In this document: positions 43,986 to 53,992 of the stretch, in pieces
Numbering within the stretch: the stretch's first letter is position 1
Layout: every line of letters begins with the position of its first letter
Origin: Diploptera punctata
Taxonomy: Eukaryota > Arthropoda > Insecta > Blattodea > Blaberidae
Assembly (NCBI GenBank): GCA_030220185.1
Contig: JASPKZ010008353.1
Coordinates: 533,501 to 597,500, forward strand
Direction of reading: 5' to 3'
Length of the DNA stretch: 64,000 bases
Made by a program: the position numbers and the translations under genes
Notes under the pieces: generated by a model
What the model saw: only the letters and a program-made list of their open reading frames with translations
Database searches by the model: none
Told to the model about the DNA's origin: nothing

Positions 43986-44234
43986 GCATTGCTATCGAAT
44001 TAAAATTCTTATTTACGTATGTGTGTGTGTGTGTGTGTAGCCGGACAGAGGTTTTTAACCATAGCATCATAAACCTAATTGATTTCAAAGTACGAAGTCT
44101 CAATTGTAATTTAACTCAAATTTTTCATATTCACTGTTTGCCTAAACAGCAAACAAGTGAGTCTGTCATATCTCAACTCCAAACATTAGAATTCATGCAC
44201 GCTAAAATTTAATTTCCCTATGACAAAAGCCTAG

Positions 44235-44690
44235 TATTCAATAATTACAGAGTAAATGAATTTATTTCTTTCTATCTCTCTCCCTCTTTACCTTAATTTA
44301 CCTCTCCTTTTTCAAGTATTTTTAACGTGCCCCACATCACCCGTCAGTCATGCACTATTGCTATCCGAAATTTTGCGACAGCTCCTTTGCGTGGCGAATC
44401 TGGTATTACAGAAAGAATTTTATTCCTCCGTTGGCTTTTCTTGGTCCTTTCTAATAATGCCAGGTGATATTCAGATTTTATCGTGGATTGGATAGTAGTG
44501 GCAGATCTACGGTAAAGTATTTCTTTCGTGGGTGCTTGTAGAATTTGAGTGCCTCGTTTTGCAAGTCGATCTGCAGCTTCATTTCCTGCGATAACACATG
44601 TGACGGTATCCATTTTAGTGCAACTCGCCTTTGGAAGCAAATAAGCTGTTGATGAAATTCCTCGAATGAACAACTTCTTTGTTATAAGGT
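44235..44690 (-). pseudogene. Retroelement RNase H domain fragment
   Basis: The open minus-strand frame (44344-44673) contains IAGNEAADRLAKRGTQILQA, PTKEILYRRSATTIQSTIKS, EYHLALLERTKKSQRRNK. GNE.AD.LAK.G is the C-terminal RNase H signature (last catalytic Asp) of I/R1/LOA-like LINEs. The earlier RNase H residues and RT are missing. The preceding CVIAGNEAAD stands for the usual HCGI.GNE.AD. Confidence 0.7.
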
Positions 44691-44723
44691 AGTGTTAAAT
44701 AGTTTGCAATTGTGCTACATATT

Positions 44724-45039
44724 TTTTATTCAATACCCCAGGTTGTCATTTCGACATTTCTGATTTTCTCTCCTGACATTGGCTTAATTTTAACCCACTT
44801 ATAAAGTTGGGGCGCCTAGAAGGCCGAGTTACATTACCCCGATGATATGATGGGTGATAAATGATAATGAAGGGCCTTGAGAGTTCTTAACCTAAACTTA
44901 ACCTGAATTGCAGACCATGGGCTACCACAGGAATAATTCTCCTTAAGGAAAAATTCCTTTGGTTTGACCGGAAATCGAACCCGGGACCTCATGAACTGTG
45001 GTCAGAAACGCTGAATACTAGCCCATGAGGCTGTTCATA
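44724..45039 (-). mobile_element. SINE-F with 9-bp target-site duplication
   Basis: Minus strand: tRNA-like head TATGAACAGCCTCATGGGCT, B box GGTTCGATTTC, then CTCAAGGCCCTTCATTATC, ATCATCGGGGTAATGTAAC, CTTCTAGGCGCCCCAAC, AGGAGAGAAAATCAGAAATG, AACCTGGGGTATTG and poly-A. CTACATATT flanks both sides (44715-44723, 45040-45048). The last about 130 bp are the same module that ends SINE-A2, on a different tRNA head. Confidence 0.85.
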
Positions 45040-45094
45040 CTACATATTATGATATTATTACAATGAGGTACAACTCAATAATATTAATAATTTA

Positions 45095-45897
45095 TTGATA
45101 TATGCTGATGATGCATTATTAGGCGAGAACGAGAAAACTAAAAACCAAAACATGAATTCTATTAAATAACTACAATAAATTGCGGCTAGAAGTAAATACC
45201 AACAAATTTAAATATATGGCTAGATGTTGAAATGAATTTTGTAATGGAAATGGCCAGTTAATAAAGATGAGATCAATTTTGAAGAAATAGTTGAATTAAT
45301 ATACATAATGAACAATAATTACAAACAGAAATGAGGTGCAAAAATAAATAAAATTTATGTTCAACTCTGGAAACGCACGCTATTGTTCATTACATCTCTT
45401 TTCATCCAATCGTCTCTAGAAAAAGTTAATCTGAAGGTTTATAAAACGGTATTCTTCCAGTTGCATTATTTGGAAAAGAAACATGGTCTCTTACTTTATG
45501 AGAGAAGAAATGTTTACGAGTATTTGAGAATAAAGTGATTAAGACAATTTTTGGAACAAAGAGAGGTGAACAGACAGGTGAATAGTGCAGACTACTTAGC
45601 AGTAAGCTACAAAATATTTATGGGAAACCAAGTGTAAAGAGAATAGTTAAGTCTCATAGACTGCAATGGGGAGGACATATGGCACGAAGAGTGAAGAAAA
45701 GGGGACATGGAAACTGCTTGTAGGAAAATCATAGGGTTAGCGAACTATGTGTAGGTCAAGAATGAGGTAGAGGTATAAAAAAACATGATTTGAGGGAGAC
45801 GATTATACAGAGGATCATTGAGAAACGTTAGTTCAGGATAGGGAGAGCTTATGTACGCGTGACAATGAACCTCCGGGTTTCATAGAATCAGTGAATT
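45095..45897 (+). pseudogene. LINE C-terminal remnant, GTTA-tailed family
   Basis: Plus strand: ADDALLGENEK (RT catalytic box), KVNLKVYKTVFFQLHYLEKK, EQRGEQTGE, VKSHRLQWGGHMARRVKKRG. It ends AGGATCATTGAGAAACGTTA, GTTCAGGATAGGGAGAGCTT, GGGTTTCATAGAATCAGTGA. The GTTA tail has been replaced by (TTA)n. Very decayed. Confidence 0.65.
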
Positions 45898-45954
45898 TAC
45901 TATTATTATTATCATTATTATTACTATTATTGTTATTATTATTATTATTTATTT

Positions 45955-46360
45955 TCAAGCCACAGTTAGTCCAAAAGCATTCAAGATTAAAAGTGTATAA
46001 AACACTGGCTCTTCCAACTATTTTGTATGGTAGCGAAGTATGGACGTTGAAACAGAAGGATATACAGAGACTTAGATCTGCTGAAATAAGATATCTTCGG
46101 AGATCTGCAGGATACACACTACTAGATCAGAAAAAAATGAAGACATCTTAGAAGAATTACACATGGAATCTTTAGAAAACAAAATTTCTGATTATAAGTC
46201 AAGATGGATACAACATGTTCATCGAATGGAAGATCACAGAATACCCAAACAAATGTTAAGATATCAACCTGCAGGAAGAAGAAGACCAGGACGTCCACTC
46301 AAAAGACTTTTGGATGGTGTTTCTCTTGAGGCCGAAACAGGTCAACAAATGGCCTAAATT
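45955..46360 (+). pseudogene. RTE-like LINE C-terminus with (TTA)n tail
   Basis: KHSRLKVYKTLALPTILYGS, EVWTLKQKDIQRLRSAEIRY, LRRSAGYTLLDQKKMK, then after a frame change ISDYKSRWIQHVHRMEDHRI, PKQMLRYQPAGRRRPGRPLK and a stop, followed by (ATT)n at 46376-46410. A different subfamily from the GTTA- and GAA-tailed copies, with higher coding preservation. Confidence 0.8.
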
Positions 46361-46375
46361 CGTGAATGTTCTATG

Positions 46376-46411
<36 letters not shown>

Positions 46412-46496
46412 TTGTGCTATTTTTCCTTAATTAAACAATAAATCGGCATGTACTATAAGTCTACAGCATTAGAAATATTAAATGCATTTGATTTAA

Positions 46497-46829
46497 TCCA
46501 CCGCTGTGGTCTCGAGGTAGCGTGCTGTCTTGTCACACAGCGGGCCCGAGTTCGATCCTCGGGCGGAGCAGTTTTTCTGGGTGAGGTTTTTCCTCGCCTG
46601 TAAGACAAATGTCAGGAAACCTTTAAGGCCCAAACGGTCCCCGAAATCATATGATCATTATAATCTTATCTTCATCATCCTTATCAGTATCATCATCATC
46701 CTTCACCGGTGTGGAAAGCAACGGGAAGCTACCACACCTACAATTCCTTAGTAAAGCTGCAAAGCATAGCATGAAAATGCTACGATTACAGTGAAAGACC
46801 TGCCCTCGGGCTGAATTACTATGGATGGA
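46497..46829 (+). mobile_element. SINE-A1
   Basis: Head TCCACCGCTGTGGTCTCGAG, B box GTTCGATCCTC (damaged), core CCTGTAAGACAAATGTCAGG, A1 end CACCGGTGTGGAAAGCAACG, CTCGGGCTGAATTAC, ATGGATGGA. No clear target duplication seen. Confidence 0.88.
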
Positions 46830-47239
46830 CGATTACATCCTATTCTATTGTTAAAACACAATTCCACAAAGTAAAGTCTGGTGTTGTAGGCAAATTCACC
46901 TTCAACCTTTCTCTTATTGATGGGAAAAATGATTTAAAATAAGTTCCATTGTTCGTACCGTTCCTTATATATTTTTGGATCTTGTTATAATTGCTCAACA
47001 ATTCTAAGTCATTACCAACTTGACTGACCAACTCATTTCCAGCAACACCTACATCGGCGTTTGCCCATTTGAATTTAACACCCCATTGTTTCTGTTCCTG
47101 AATTTTGATTGTCTTAAGGTTCTTCCATTGTTAGTGATTTGAAAAGGAATGAAGCTAAGAAGGTTGTCTTCTTGAAGCGATTTTTGAAAATTATTTTCCA
47201 AATCTTCATCTAACCTAATAGACATCGAAAATGACCATT

Positions 47240-47276
<37 letters not shown>

Positions 47277-47293
47277 ATGAAAAGAAAAAAGAA

Positions 47294-47368
47294 TGCTTGA
47301 GTCGGGATTTGAACTCGAGTCTCTAAAGTCTGTACCTTTAGCGCTCTAACCAACTGAGCTACCCAAGA
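47294..47368 (-). repeat. tRNA-like segment (left arm)
   Basis: On the minus strand it reads TCTTGGG, TA, GCTC..GAGC D arm, G, CTAAAG/CTTTAG anticodon stem with loop GTACAGA, then TCGAG/CCCGA T arm with loop TTCAAAT, and CTCAAGC. The D stem is perfect; the acceptor has one end mismatch, and the T stem one A-C. The anticodon arm is two bases longer than canonical. The 7-nt loop would put ACA at 34-36. A and B boxes (TAGCTCAGTTGG, GTTCAAATCCC) are good. A tRNA-derived segment rather than a normal tRNA gene. Confidence 0.7.
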
Positions 47369-47517
47369 ATTCCAAGACAAGCATACAATTTTCTTATACA
47401 TGTAGTATTCTCAATTCACACAAGAGGTAGCGGAAATTTCTTCAACTCCCATCTAGCGGCTAACATAACAGTTAAGCAAATTTTTAAAGAGAATATTTAC
47501 TTTATAGCAGTAACGCT

Positions 47518-47598
<81 letters not shown>

Positions 47599-47776
47599 TA
47601 TAAATATATATATTATAAATATATACAAGCGTTACTGCTATAAAGTAAATATTCTCTTTAAAAATTTACTTAACTGTTATGTTAGCCGCTAGATGGGAGT
47701 TGAAGAAATTTCCGCTACCTCTTGTGTGAATTGAGAATACTACATGTATAAGAAAATTGTATGCTTGTCTTGGAAT

Positions 47777-47850
47777 TCTTGGGTAGCTCAGTTGGTTAGA
47801 GCGCTAAAGGTACAGACTTAGAGACTCGAGTTCAAATCCCGACTCAAGCA
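47777..47850 (+). repeat. tRNA-like segment (right arm)
   Basis: Same sequence as the left-arm cassette on the opposite strand, one T shorter in the anticodon arm (ACTTAG for ACTTTAG), which shortens the stem. D-arm and T-arm promoter boxes are unchanged. Confidence 0.7.
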
Positions 47851-48106
47851 TTCTTTTTTCTTTTCATATCATATTTGCCTTCATTGCCAAATGTCAAAAA
47901 TATATTTATAATATATATATATATATATATATAATGTTTGTCTGTCTTTTAACGCTCTAGCAGCAGCAATTTTTGTTTTGCGGAACAAATGTCGTGATAT
48001 TACAATACGTAAATTAAAACCATAAGTTCGAGTTCGTTAACCAGCCAACTAGGACAATTATAAAAAGGATTTCACCTGAAACGAAAGTTTAAAATTAGCT
48101 TCAGTT

Positions 48107-48460
48107 GTCGCAATTTTCGATTTTTTCCAACAATACTGAGTACAAACTACTGGAATAAAACGAGGAAGGTATGATCCAAACATCAGCGAAATCCGACTAA
48201 CCTATTAAAATTGTGAATTTATCTGTCGCAATTTTCGATTTTTTCCAACAATACTGAGTACAAACTACTGGAATAAAACGAGGAAGGTATGATCCAAACA
48301 TCAGCGAAATCCGACTAACCTATTAAAATTGAGAATTTACCTGTCGCAATTTTCGATTTTTTCCAACAATACTGAGTACAAACTACTGGAATAAAACGAG
48401 GAAGGTATGATCCAAACATCAGCGAAATCCGACTAACCTATTAAAATTGAGAATTTACCT
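48107..48460. repeat. 118-bp sequence in three tandem copies
   Basis: GTCGCAATTTTCGATTTTTT starts at 48107, 48225 and 48343, and the array ends at 48460. Copies are almost identical; I see differences only near the ends (TTGTGAATTTATCT in copy 1 versus TTGAGAATTTACCT in 2 and 3). The unit contains GGAATAAAACGAGGAAGGTA and GAAATCCGACTAACC and has no long ORF. The related pre-sequence TTTCACCTGAAACGAAAG suggests that the array grew from a longer element. Confidence 0.95.
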
Positions 48461-48560
48461 GAAATAAAAAAATTCATCAAGTTTATTTTGTCGTAATGTA
48501 CCTGTATAACATTTAGTATAATTAACTCTTAAATTGGAAATGTATTTTGTAAGATACATT

Positions 48561-49060
48561 AACTAACTAACTCGCTGACACTATCGAACCCGTAGGTTCA
48601 TGGCCGCGCGGACATAAGCTCTCCATACATCCCTATCTGAGCCAATGTTCTCCAATCATCCCCTTATAATCTACTTGCCTCAAATCATAGTTAATGTTAT
48701 TCTCCCACCTCATTTATGGTCTACCAACTGGGCGTTTTCCCTCTAGTTTTCCTATAAGAAACTCCCATGCACGTCATTCATTCCCTACTCATCCCACATG
48801 TCCTGCCCACATCGCAGTCTACGATACTTAACTGTTCTCATTATATCTGGCTTCCTTTAAAAAAAAATGTAATTCATTGTTATGCAGTCTTCTCTATTCA
48901 CCTGTCTGTTCATCTCTCTTTGGTCCAAAAATTTTCCTAAGAACTTTATTCTCAAATACTCGTAATCTCCTTTCCTCCCTTAAAGTAAGGGTCCATGTTT
49001 CGCAACCATATAATATAACTGGTAGAATAATAGTTTTATATGTCCGTAAGATATATTGGT
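48561..49060 (-). pseudogene. LINE C-terminal remnant, GTTA-tailed family
   Basis: Plus strand shows the antisense: AACTAACTAACTCGCTGACA, CTATCGAACCCGTAGGTTCA, TGGCCGCGCGGACATAAGCT, then ACCAACTGGGCGTTTTCCC and TCTTTGGTCCAAAAATTTTC. It is the same region as 39345-39945 in the same orientation. A one-base change (TTCATC for TTCCTC-type) and indels break the frame. Confidence 0.78.
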
Positions 49061-49670
49061 TTAATTTATTTATATAATTAAAGTATTGGAAAAAAAAAAC
49101 AGTAGAAATTATTTAAATTTGTGTCAAATTATACAACAATATATAATAGGTTCTGCATGGCTTATTTCCATTGCATTCCGACAGATTTTAGTAAGACTGC
49201 ATTAATAAATACCGAGTGTCTACAATTTAAAAGTCTACAAAATATATATATGCTGTAAATGAGCAAAATTGGAAGAAAATTTCACTTGCTGAGGAATTCA
49301 GTTAGTTTACACAATTCCTGCGTGATGGATTTTTATTAAAATATGTTTCCAGCTATTGTTCTGTAAAAGAACTAGGGTAATTTGTAATCAGAGTATATAG
49401 CTGCGGTCTTCTTTCAATTGCGGCATGTCATTGATATTTATAACCTGCTGTAGAGCTATGTAAGTTTAGTTTAATCCAGGTCTGTTTTATAGAATTCCGA
49501 AAAGTAATACTGATTATGTTTTGAAAATCAGCGATAAAAGATTTTTAGATACTGAATAATATTGTACGATTTATCATGGAGCCATCGCGTTCCATTACAA
49601 TATACCAGCAAACTAAAATCAATACATGGATCTATTTATTCGCATATCATGATTACTTTACATTAAGTTA
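49061..49670. other. No recognised feature
   Basis: AT-rich; nothing recognised. Confidence 0.6.
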
Positions 49671-49973
49671 ATGAAATTCGTAAACTGTAATTTATGCAAT
49701 GATCCATATAACGCACAGAGAATAAAAAATTGTAAACTTAAAATGAATACAACACATATACACAATGGTATATTTTGTGAGAGTGTTGGTATGAAAAGAG
49801 ATCCTAGTAAAAAGAGCTTATATATAAAGAGAAAGCGTAACAAAAGAATAGAAAGAGATAGTTTTTTTTTAATAGAAGAAGATGGCAAGTTTCCAAAGCC
49901 ATCTGAAATGAATGAATGTTATATCAACGACCTTCTGTTACATCAGAAAATTAAGAAAATAAAAAATAAATAG
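49671..49973 (+). CDS. Unrecognised 100-codon ORF, lysine-rich
   Basis: Reads MKFVNCNLCNDPYNAQRIKN and continues with four cysteines in the first 40 residues, then RKRNKRIERDSFFLIEEDGK and a basic end. Composition (K, N, I rich) follows the AT-rich base content, so it may be chance, but it has more charged and cysteine residues than its neighbours. No known domain, no promoter evidence, no splice context judged. A SINE tail begins right after its stop. Confidence 0.2.
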   Translation: MKFVNCNLCNDPYNAQRIKNCKLKMNTTHIHNGIFCESVGMKRDPSKKSLYIKRKRNKRIERDSFFLIEEDGKFPKPSEMNECYINDLLLHQKIKKIKNK

Positions 49974-49982
49974 TATATTAAA

Positions 49983-50157
49983 TGATTATCCGGCCATCTC
50001 TATGATCCTTATCATTGTCATCATTATCCTTTACCGATGTGAAAAGCAATGGGAAGCTACCACACCTATAATTCCCTAGTAAAGCTGCAAAGCATGGCAC
50101 AAAAATGTAATGATTGCAATGAAAGACCTGCCCTCGGGGAGAATTACTATGGATGGA
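49983..50157 (+). mobile_element. SINE-A1 3' half
   Basis: Starts at TTATCCGGCCATC, then CTTTACCGATGTGAAAAGCA, GGGAAGCTACCACACCTATA, CTCGGGGAGAATTACTATGG. Head and core are missing. Confidence 0.82.
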
Positions 50158-50242
50158 TTAATGATGTCAGTGGCATCAAAAGCAAAATCACGTGACAAAT
50201 TCAGCTGTTTTTAGAAGTTTTATCGACATTACACTGTTAATT

Positions 50243-50246
50243 TATA

Positions 50247-50313
<67 letters not shown>
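50243..50313. repeat. (TA)n microsatellite
   Basis: About 35 TA units ending directly at the SINE-A2 head. Confidence 0.96.
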
Positions 50314-50316
<3 letters not shown>

Positions 50317-50317
<1 letters not shown>

Positions 50318-50703
50318 CCACCGCTGTGGTCTCGGGGGGTAGCATGCTGCCTTGTCACGCAGCGGGCCCGGGTTCGATCACCGGTCGGGACAGTTTTTCT
50401 AGGTGAGGTTTTTATCGGGGTTTTCCCTCGCCTGTAAGACAAATGTCAGGAAAACTTGAAGACCCAAACGGTTCCCGAAATCATACGGCCATCGCAATCA
50501 TCATCATTCATATTCATCTTAGGTTAAGCTTAGGATTAGGGACTCTCCTGGCGCACCATTATCATTATCATCATCACGCATCATATCATCGGGGCAACGT
50601 AACCCCGCCTTCCAGGCGCCCCGATCTCAGAAGTGGGTTACAAGTACGCCATGTCAGGAGAGAAACCAGTAATGTCGAAAGACAAACCTGGGGCATTTGA
50701 AAA
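50317..50703 (+). mobile_element. SINE-A2
   Basis: Head TCCACCGCTGTGGTCTCGGG, B box GGTTCGATCAC (one mismatch), core CCTGTAAGACAAATGTCAGG, AGGGACTCTCCTGGCGCACC, ATCGGGGCAACGTAACCCC, CCAGGCGCCCCGATCTCAG, GACAAACCTGGGGCATTTG, and a short A/TA tail. One of the best-preserved A2 copies. Confidence 0.9.
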
Positions 50704-51062
50704 ATATATATATATATATTTAAATTAAATCCTTCTTCTTCTTTATAATTTGCAGGAATTCCATCCTGTTTATTTCCAGAATCTCTCCTCGGAGGACGAG
50801 TATTGGATGTGCATTTTCTGTCTGTCCATCTGTTGGCTGATCTTCCTCTTGTTCTTGCTCATTAAATTCAAAATTATAAAATTAATTTAGTTTTAATTTA
50901 TTCTACTAAAACGCTGAATTTCCTTACAAAGAATAAAAAATATAATAACTCTTAAATTATTAGCCTTAACATTCACAAATAAATTGATTTATACTTAAAT
51001 CGTAAAAGGAAACATTAGAAAACAGAACTATTTGAAAATTACAGAAATAAAACCCATGGTTC

Positions 51063-51185
51063 ATAACGTAAGTTATACATCTCTGTGGTAACGTTGCTGC
51101 CTCGAACAAAATGGGCCTGTATTATATTCCCGATCGGGACTACTGTCTGGATAATATTATTTTTTAGAGTTTTTCCTCGCCTGTA
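51063..51185 (+). mobile_element. SINE-A head, degenerate, followed by (TAA)n
   Basis: TCTCTGTGGTAACGTTGCTG, CCTCGAACAAAATGGGCCTG, TTCCCGATCGGGAC, GAGTTTTTCCTCGCCTGTAA and then (TAA)n to 51258. The 3' half is lost. Confidence 0.6.
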
Positions 51186-51200
51186 ATAATAATAATAATG

Positions 51201-51258
<58 letters not shown>

Positions 51259-51259
<1 letters not shown>

Positions 51260-51599
51260 CCATCCATAGTAATTCTGCCCGAGGGCAGGTCTTTCGCTAC
51301 AATCATAGTATTTTCATGCTATGCTTTGCAGCTTTACTAGGGAATTGTATGTGTGGTAGCTTCCCGTTGCGTTACACACCGGTGAAGGATGATGATGATA
51401 TTGATGATAGTGATAAGGATGATGATGGCTATATGATTTCGGGGACCGTTTGGGCCTTAAAATTTTCCTGACATTTGTCTTACAGGTGTGGAAAAACCCC
51501 GATAAAAATTCACCCAGAAAAACTGTCCCGACCGGGGATCGAACCCGGGCCCGCTGTGTGACAAGGCAGCACGCTACTTCGAGACCACATCGGTGGACA
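51259..51599 (-). mobile_element. SINE-A1, minus strand, in (TAA)n
   Basis: CATCCATAGTAATTCTGCCC, GAGGGCAGGTCTTTCGCTAC, ACACCGGTGAAGGATGATGA, TTACAGGTGTGGAAAAACCC, GGGGATCGAACCCGGGC, GAGACCACATCGGTGGACA. Full length, with ATAATAATAAT on both sides: inserted into, or having duplicated, a microsatellite. Confidence 0.9.
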
Positions 51600-51610
51600 T
51601 AATAATAATG

Positions 51611-51651
<41 letters not shown>

Positions 51652-51966
51652 CTATCCATTCATAGTACTATTGCCGGAGGGCAGGTATTTCATTGCAATC
51701 ATAGCATTTTCATGCTATGCTTTGCAGCTTTACTAGGAAATTATAGGTGTGGTAGCTTCCTATTGCTTTCCACACCGGTGAAGGATGATGATGATGGTCG
51801 GATGATTTTCGGGGACAGTTGGGCCCTAAGCATCCTGACAATTGTTTTACAGGTGAGGAAAAAAACCCGAAAAAATCCTCAACCAGGAACCTATCCCGAC
51901 CGGGAATCGAACACGGGCCCGCTGCGTGACAAGGCAGCACGCTACCTCGAAACCACAGGGGTCGAC
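51652..51966 (-). mobile_element. SINE-A1, minus strand
   Basis: CTATCCATTCATAGTACTAT, GGGCAGGTATTTCATTGC, CACCGGTGAAGGATGATGAT, GGGAATCGAACACGGGCCC, GAAACCACAGGGGTCGAC. It lies in the same orientation as the previous copy, separated by (TAA)n; more diverged (head CCACCGCT reads CGACCCCT). Confidence 0.85.
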
Positions 51967-51978
51967 AACAACAACAAC

Positions 51979-52032
<54 letters not shown>

Positions 52033-52044
52033 AGCCTAGAAATA

Positions 52045-52670
52045 GGTAAATATAAATTTTAAATTGTACATGAATTCAAATGTCTGGGCTCTATAATCAG
52101 TGATGACATTAATATTAATAAGGAAACAAGGGGCAATATTCTCCAATTCAACCGATGCTATTATGCACTTCACGACCAATTTAAATCACACATTCTAAGT
52201 CTGGGCGCAAAATTAAAAATTTATAAAACCATACTGAGACCAGTTTATAGTAGTGAATGCTGCACACTTAGCAGAGAGAATGGAGAAATACTGAGAATAT
52301 TTGAAAGGAAAATCCTGAGGAAGATCCTGGGATCTATAAATGATCGTGGAGTTTGGCGGATCAGATATAACGATGAAATCTACAATCTGTGTTCAGATCC
52401 TGATGTTGTAAATGTTATTAAAATTGGCAAACTGAGATGGGTGGGTCATATAATGGGAATGGAGGAGGAGAATACTACTAGAAAGCTTAGGCTACTGAGA
52501 CCAGATGGAGAAGAAGAAGAGAAAGACCGAAGCTGAGATGGATGGAGGGAATAGAGGAGGACCTCCGAAAACCCAGGGTCCGGGGATGGATAAGGAGGAT
52601 GTTGGACAGGGATGCGTGGAGGATTGTCCTAACAGCAGCCAGGGCTCATAAAGGGCTGTAGAGCTGGAAT
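52045..52670 (+). pseudogene. RTE-like LINE C-terminus with (ATA)n tail
   Basis: Plus strand: HEFKCLGSIISDDININKET, YYALHDQFKSHILSLGAKLK, IYKTILRPVYSSECCTLSRE, RIFERKILRKILGSINDRGV, KIGKLRWVGHIMGMEEENTT, RKLRLLRPDGEEEEKDRS, then another frame EDLRKPRVRGWIRRMLDRDA, WRIVLTAARAHKGL with a stop and (AAT)n. Preservation is good apart from one frameshift near 52510 and a stop there. Confidence 0.82.
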
Positions 52671-52889
52671 AATAATAATAATAATAATAAATAATAAAAG
52701 GAATATTAGAGCAAATAAAAAACACTACAATTTTATAAATTATCTTATTGTGCTATTGCATGGAAGAGGAGATATTATTGCCGTAACTTTACAAGAATAA
52801 ATACAATATTTTTATTAATATTATTATTATAATCATCATAATCATCATCATCATCATCATCATCTGAATATTTAACATTGAAATGAAAG

Positions 52890-53135
52890 TTGGAGTTTGA
52901 ACAACAAGAAATTCACAAAGTCAATAAACTTAAATATTTGGGATCCGTTTTAGAAGCTGATGGACGAAGTTAAACCTAAACCGGAAAATATTTAGTATTA
53001 AGAACTGGTAGTAAAATAGTTAAAATGCTGTATTCAGTTCTTTAGATAAAAAATATTATAAATATCACAAAAATAAAATCTATAATTTATTAATTAAAAC
53101 TATAATTTGGTGTGGATCTGAATAGGATTTAGGGC
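52890..53135 (+). pseudogene. LINE RT-tail fragment
   Basis: EFEQQEIHKVNKLKYLGSVL, EADGRS then TGKYLVLRTGSKIVKMLYSV and a FGVDLNRI-like stretch. LKYLGS.L..DG is the block after the RT core in RTE-like LINEs. Short and broken by stops. Confidence 0.55.
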
Positions 53136-53189
53136 TGGTTACACCACATCATCCGCATTAATTAACATTAGTTAATCTAATTATAGATT

Positions 53190-53227
<38 letters not shown>

Positions 53228-53230
53228 TAT

Positions 53231-53575
53231 GTCCACCGCTGTTTCTCGAGGTAGCGTGCTGCCTTGTCACGCAGCGGGCCCGGGTTCGATCCCCGGTCGG
53301 GGCAGTTTTTCTGGGTGAGGTTTTTATCGGGGTTTTTCCTCACCTGTAAGAGAAATGTCAAGAAAACTTTAAGGCCCAAACTGTCCCCGAAATTATAAGG
53401 CCATCATCACCATCCTTATCATTATCATCGTCACCAATCATCACCATCCTTCGCCGATGTGGAAAGCAACGGGAAGCTACCGCACCTACAATTCCCTAGT
53501 AAAGCTGCAAGCATAGCATGGAAATGCTATGATTGCAGTGAAGGACCTGCCTTCGGGCATAATTACTTTGGATGA
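53231..53575 (+). mobile_element. SINE-A1 with 11-bp target-site duplication
   Basis: GTCCACCGCTGTTTCTCGAG, B box GGTTCGATCCC, core TTTTATCGGGGTTTTTCC, end GCCGATGTGGAAAGCAACG, CTTCGGGCATAATTAC. ATTACTATTAT at 53220-53230 recurs at 53576-53586; the flank is simple but the AC marks it as a real repeat. Confidence 0.9.
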
Positions 53576-53589
53576 ATTACTATTATCAT

Positions 53590-53750
53590 AATTACTATTT
53601 TACTTTCTTTTCCTAGTCAACTATATATTGTGTATAATTAACCAACATACATAATAATATAATTGTTATTATCTGTATGATTTAACTCTGGTGAAGTGGA
53701 AGAGAAGACTTTACGGTCTTAACTTCATCAGGTAAAATAAATGAATAACT
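53590..53750 (+). repeat. LINE 3' UTR end (Jockey/CR1-like family)
   Basis: TTTCTTTTCCTAGTCAACTA, AATTGTTATTATCTGTATG, then CTGGTGAAGTGGAAGAGAAG, ACTTTACGGTCTTAACTTCA, TCAGGTAAAATAAATGAATA. It folds as AAGAC/GTCTT within CTGGTGAAG/CTTCATCAG. The same 160 bases occur at 61786-61950, also just 3' of a SINE-A1. Confidence 0.7.
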
Positions 53751-53789
53751 TGAACATTAGACAGATCACATGCAAATAAATTGTTCGCT

Positions 53790-53992
53790 GCAGAAAAAGG
53801 ACTATTAGCGTGGAGTGGCAAGAAATAAAAAAAATGATAAAATTAGAAACAAAGAATTAGAGAGAAAATGAAAGTGGATAAAACACTCTTGAAGTAATTA
53901 ACGAACTAAAATTGAGATGGTTTCATCATCTTAAAAGAATGAAAAAACAGAGTATTCATAAAATGATTTTGGAATGTAATTCTGAAGGCAGA
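53790..53992 (+). pseudogene. LINE RT-tail fragment interrupted by SINE-B
   Basis: RTISVEWQEIKKMIKLETKN, then RENESG and in the next frame LLEVINELKLRWFHHLKRMK, KQSIHKMILECNSEGR, cut exactly at the GR of the P.GR..GRP motif by the SINE starting at 53993. Confidence 0.6.

Larger units (their letters stand above)
47273..47872. mobile_element. Foldback element: 248-bp inverted arms, AT core, tRNA-like cassette in each arm
   Basis: Left arm 47273-47520 and right arm 47625-47872 are inverted copies with only two differences that I can see (one A/T indel in the anticodon arm, one C/T). The spacer 47521-47624 is (AT)n with TAAATATA. From spacer outward each arm has ACAAGCGTTACTGCTATAAA, GTAAATATTCTCTTTAAAAA, CCGCTAGATGGGAG, TCTTGTGTGAATTGAGAATA, ATGTATAAGAAAAT, the tRNA-like segment, and TTCTTTTTTCTTTTCATATC. 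Blocks on both sides are homologous to those at 56601-57440, where another tRNA-like segment takes the same place. No ORF. Confidence 0.85.

Noticed and set aside
48107..48460. CRISPR array
   Set aside because: Direct tandem copies of 118 bp without spacers, in a eukaryotic repeat context.
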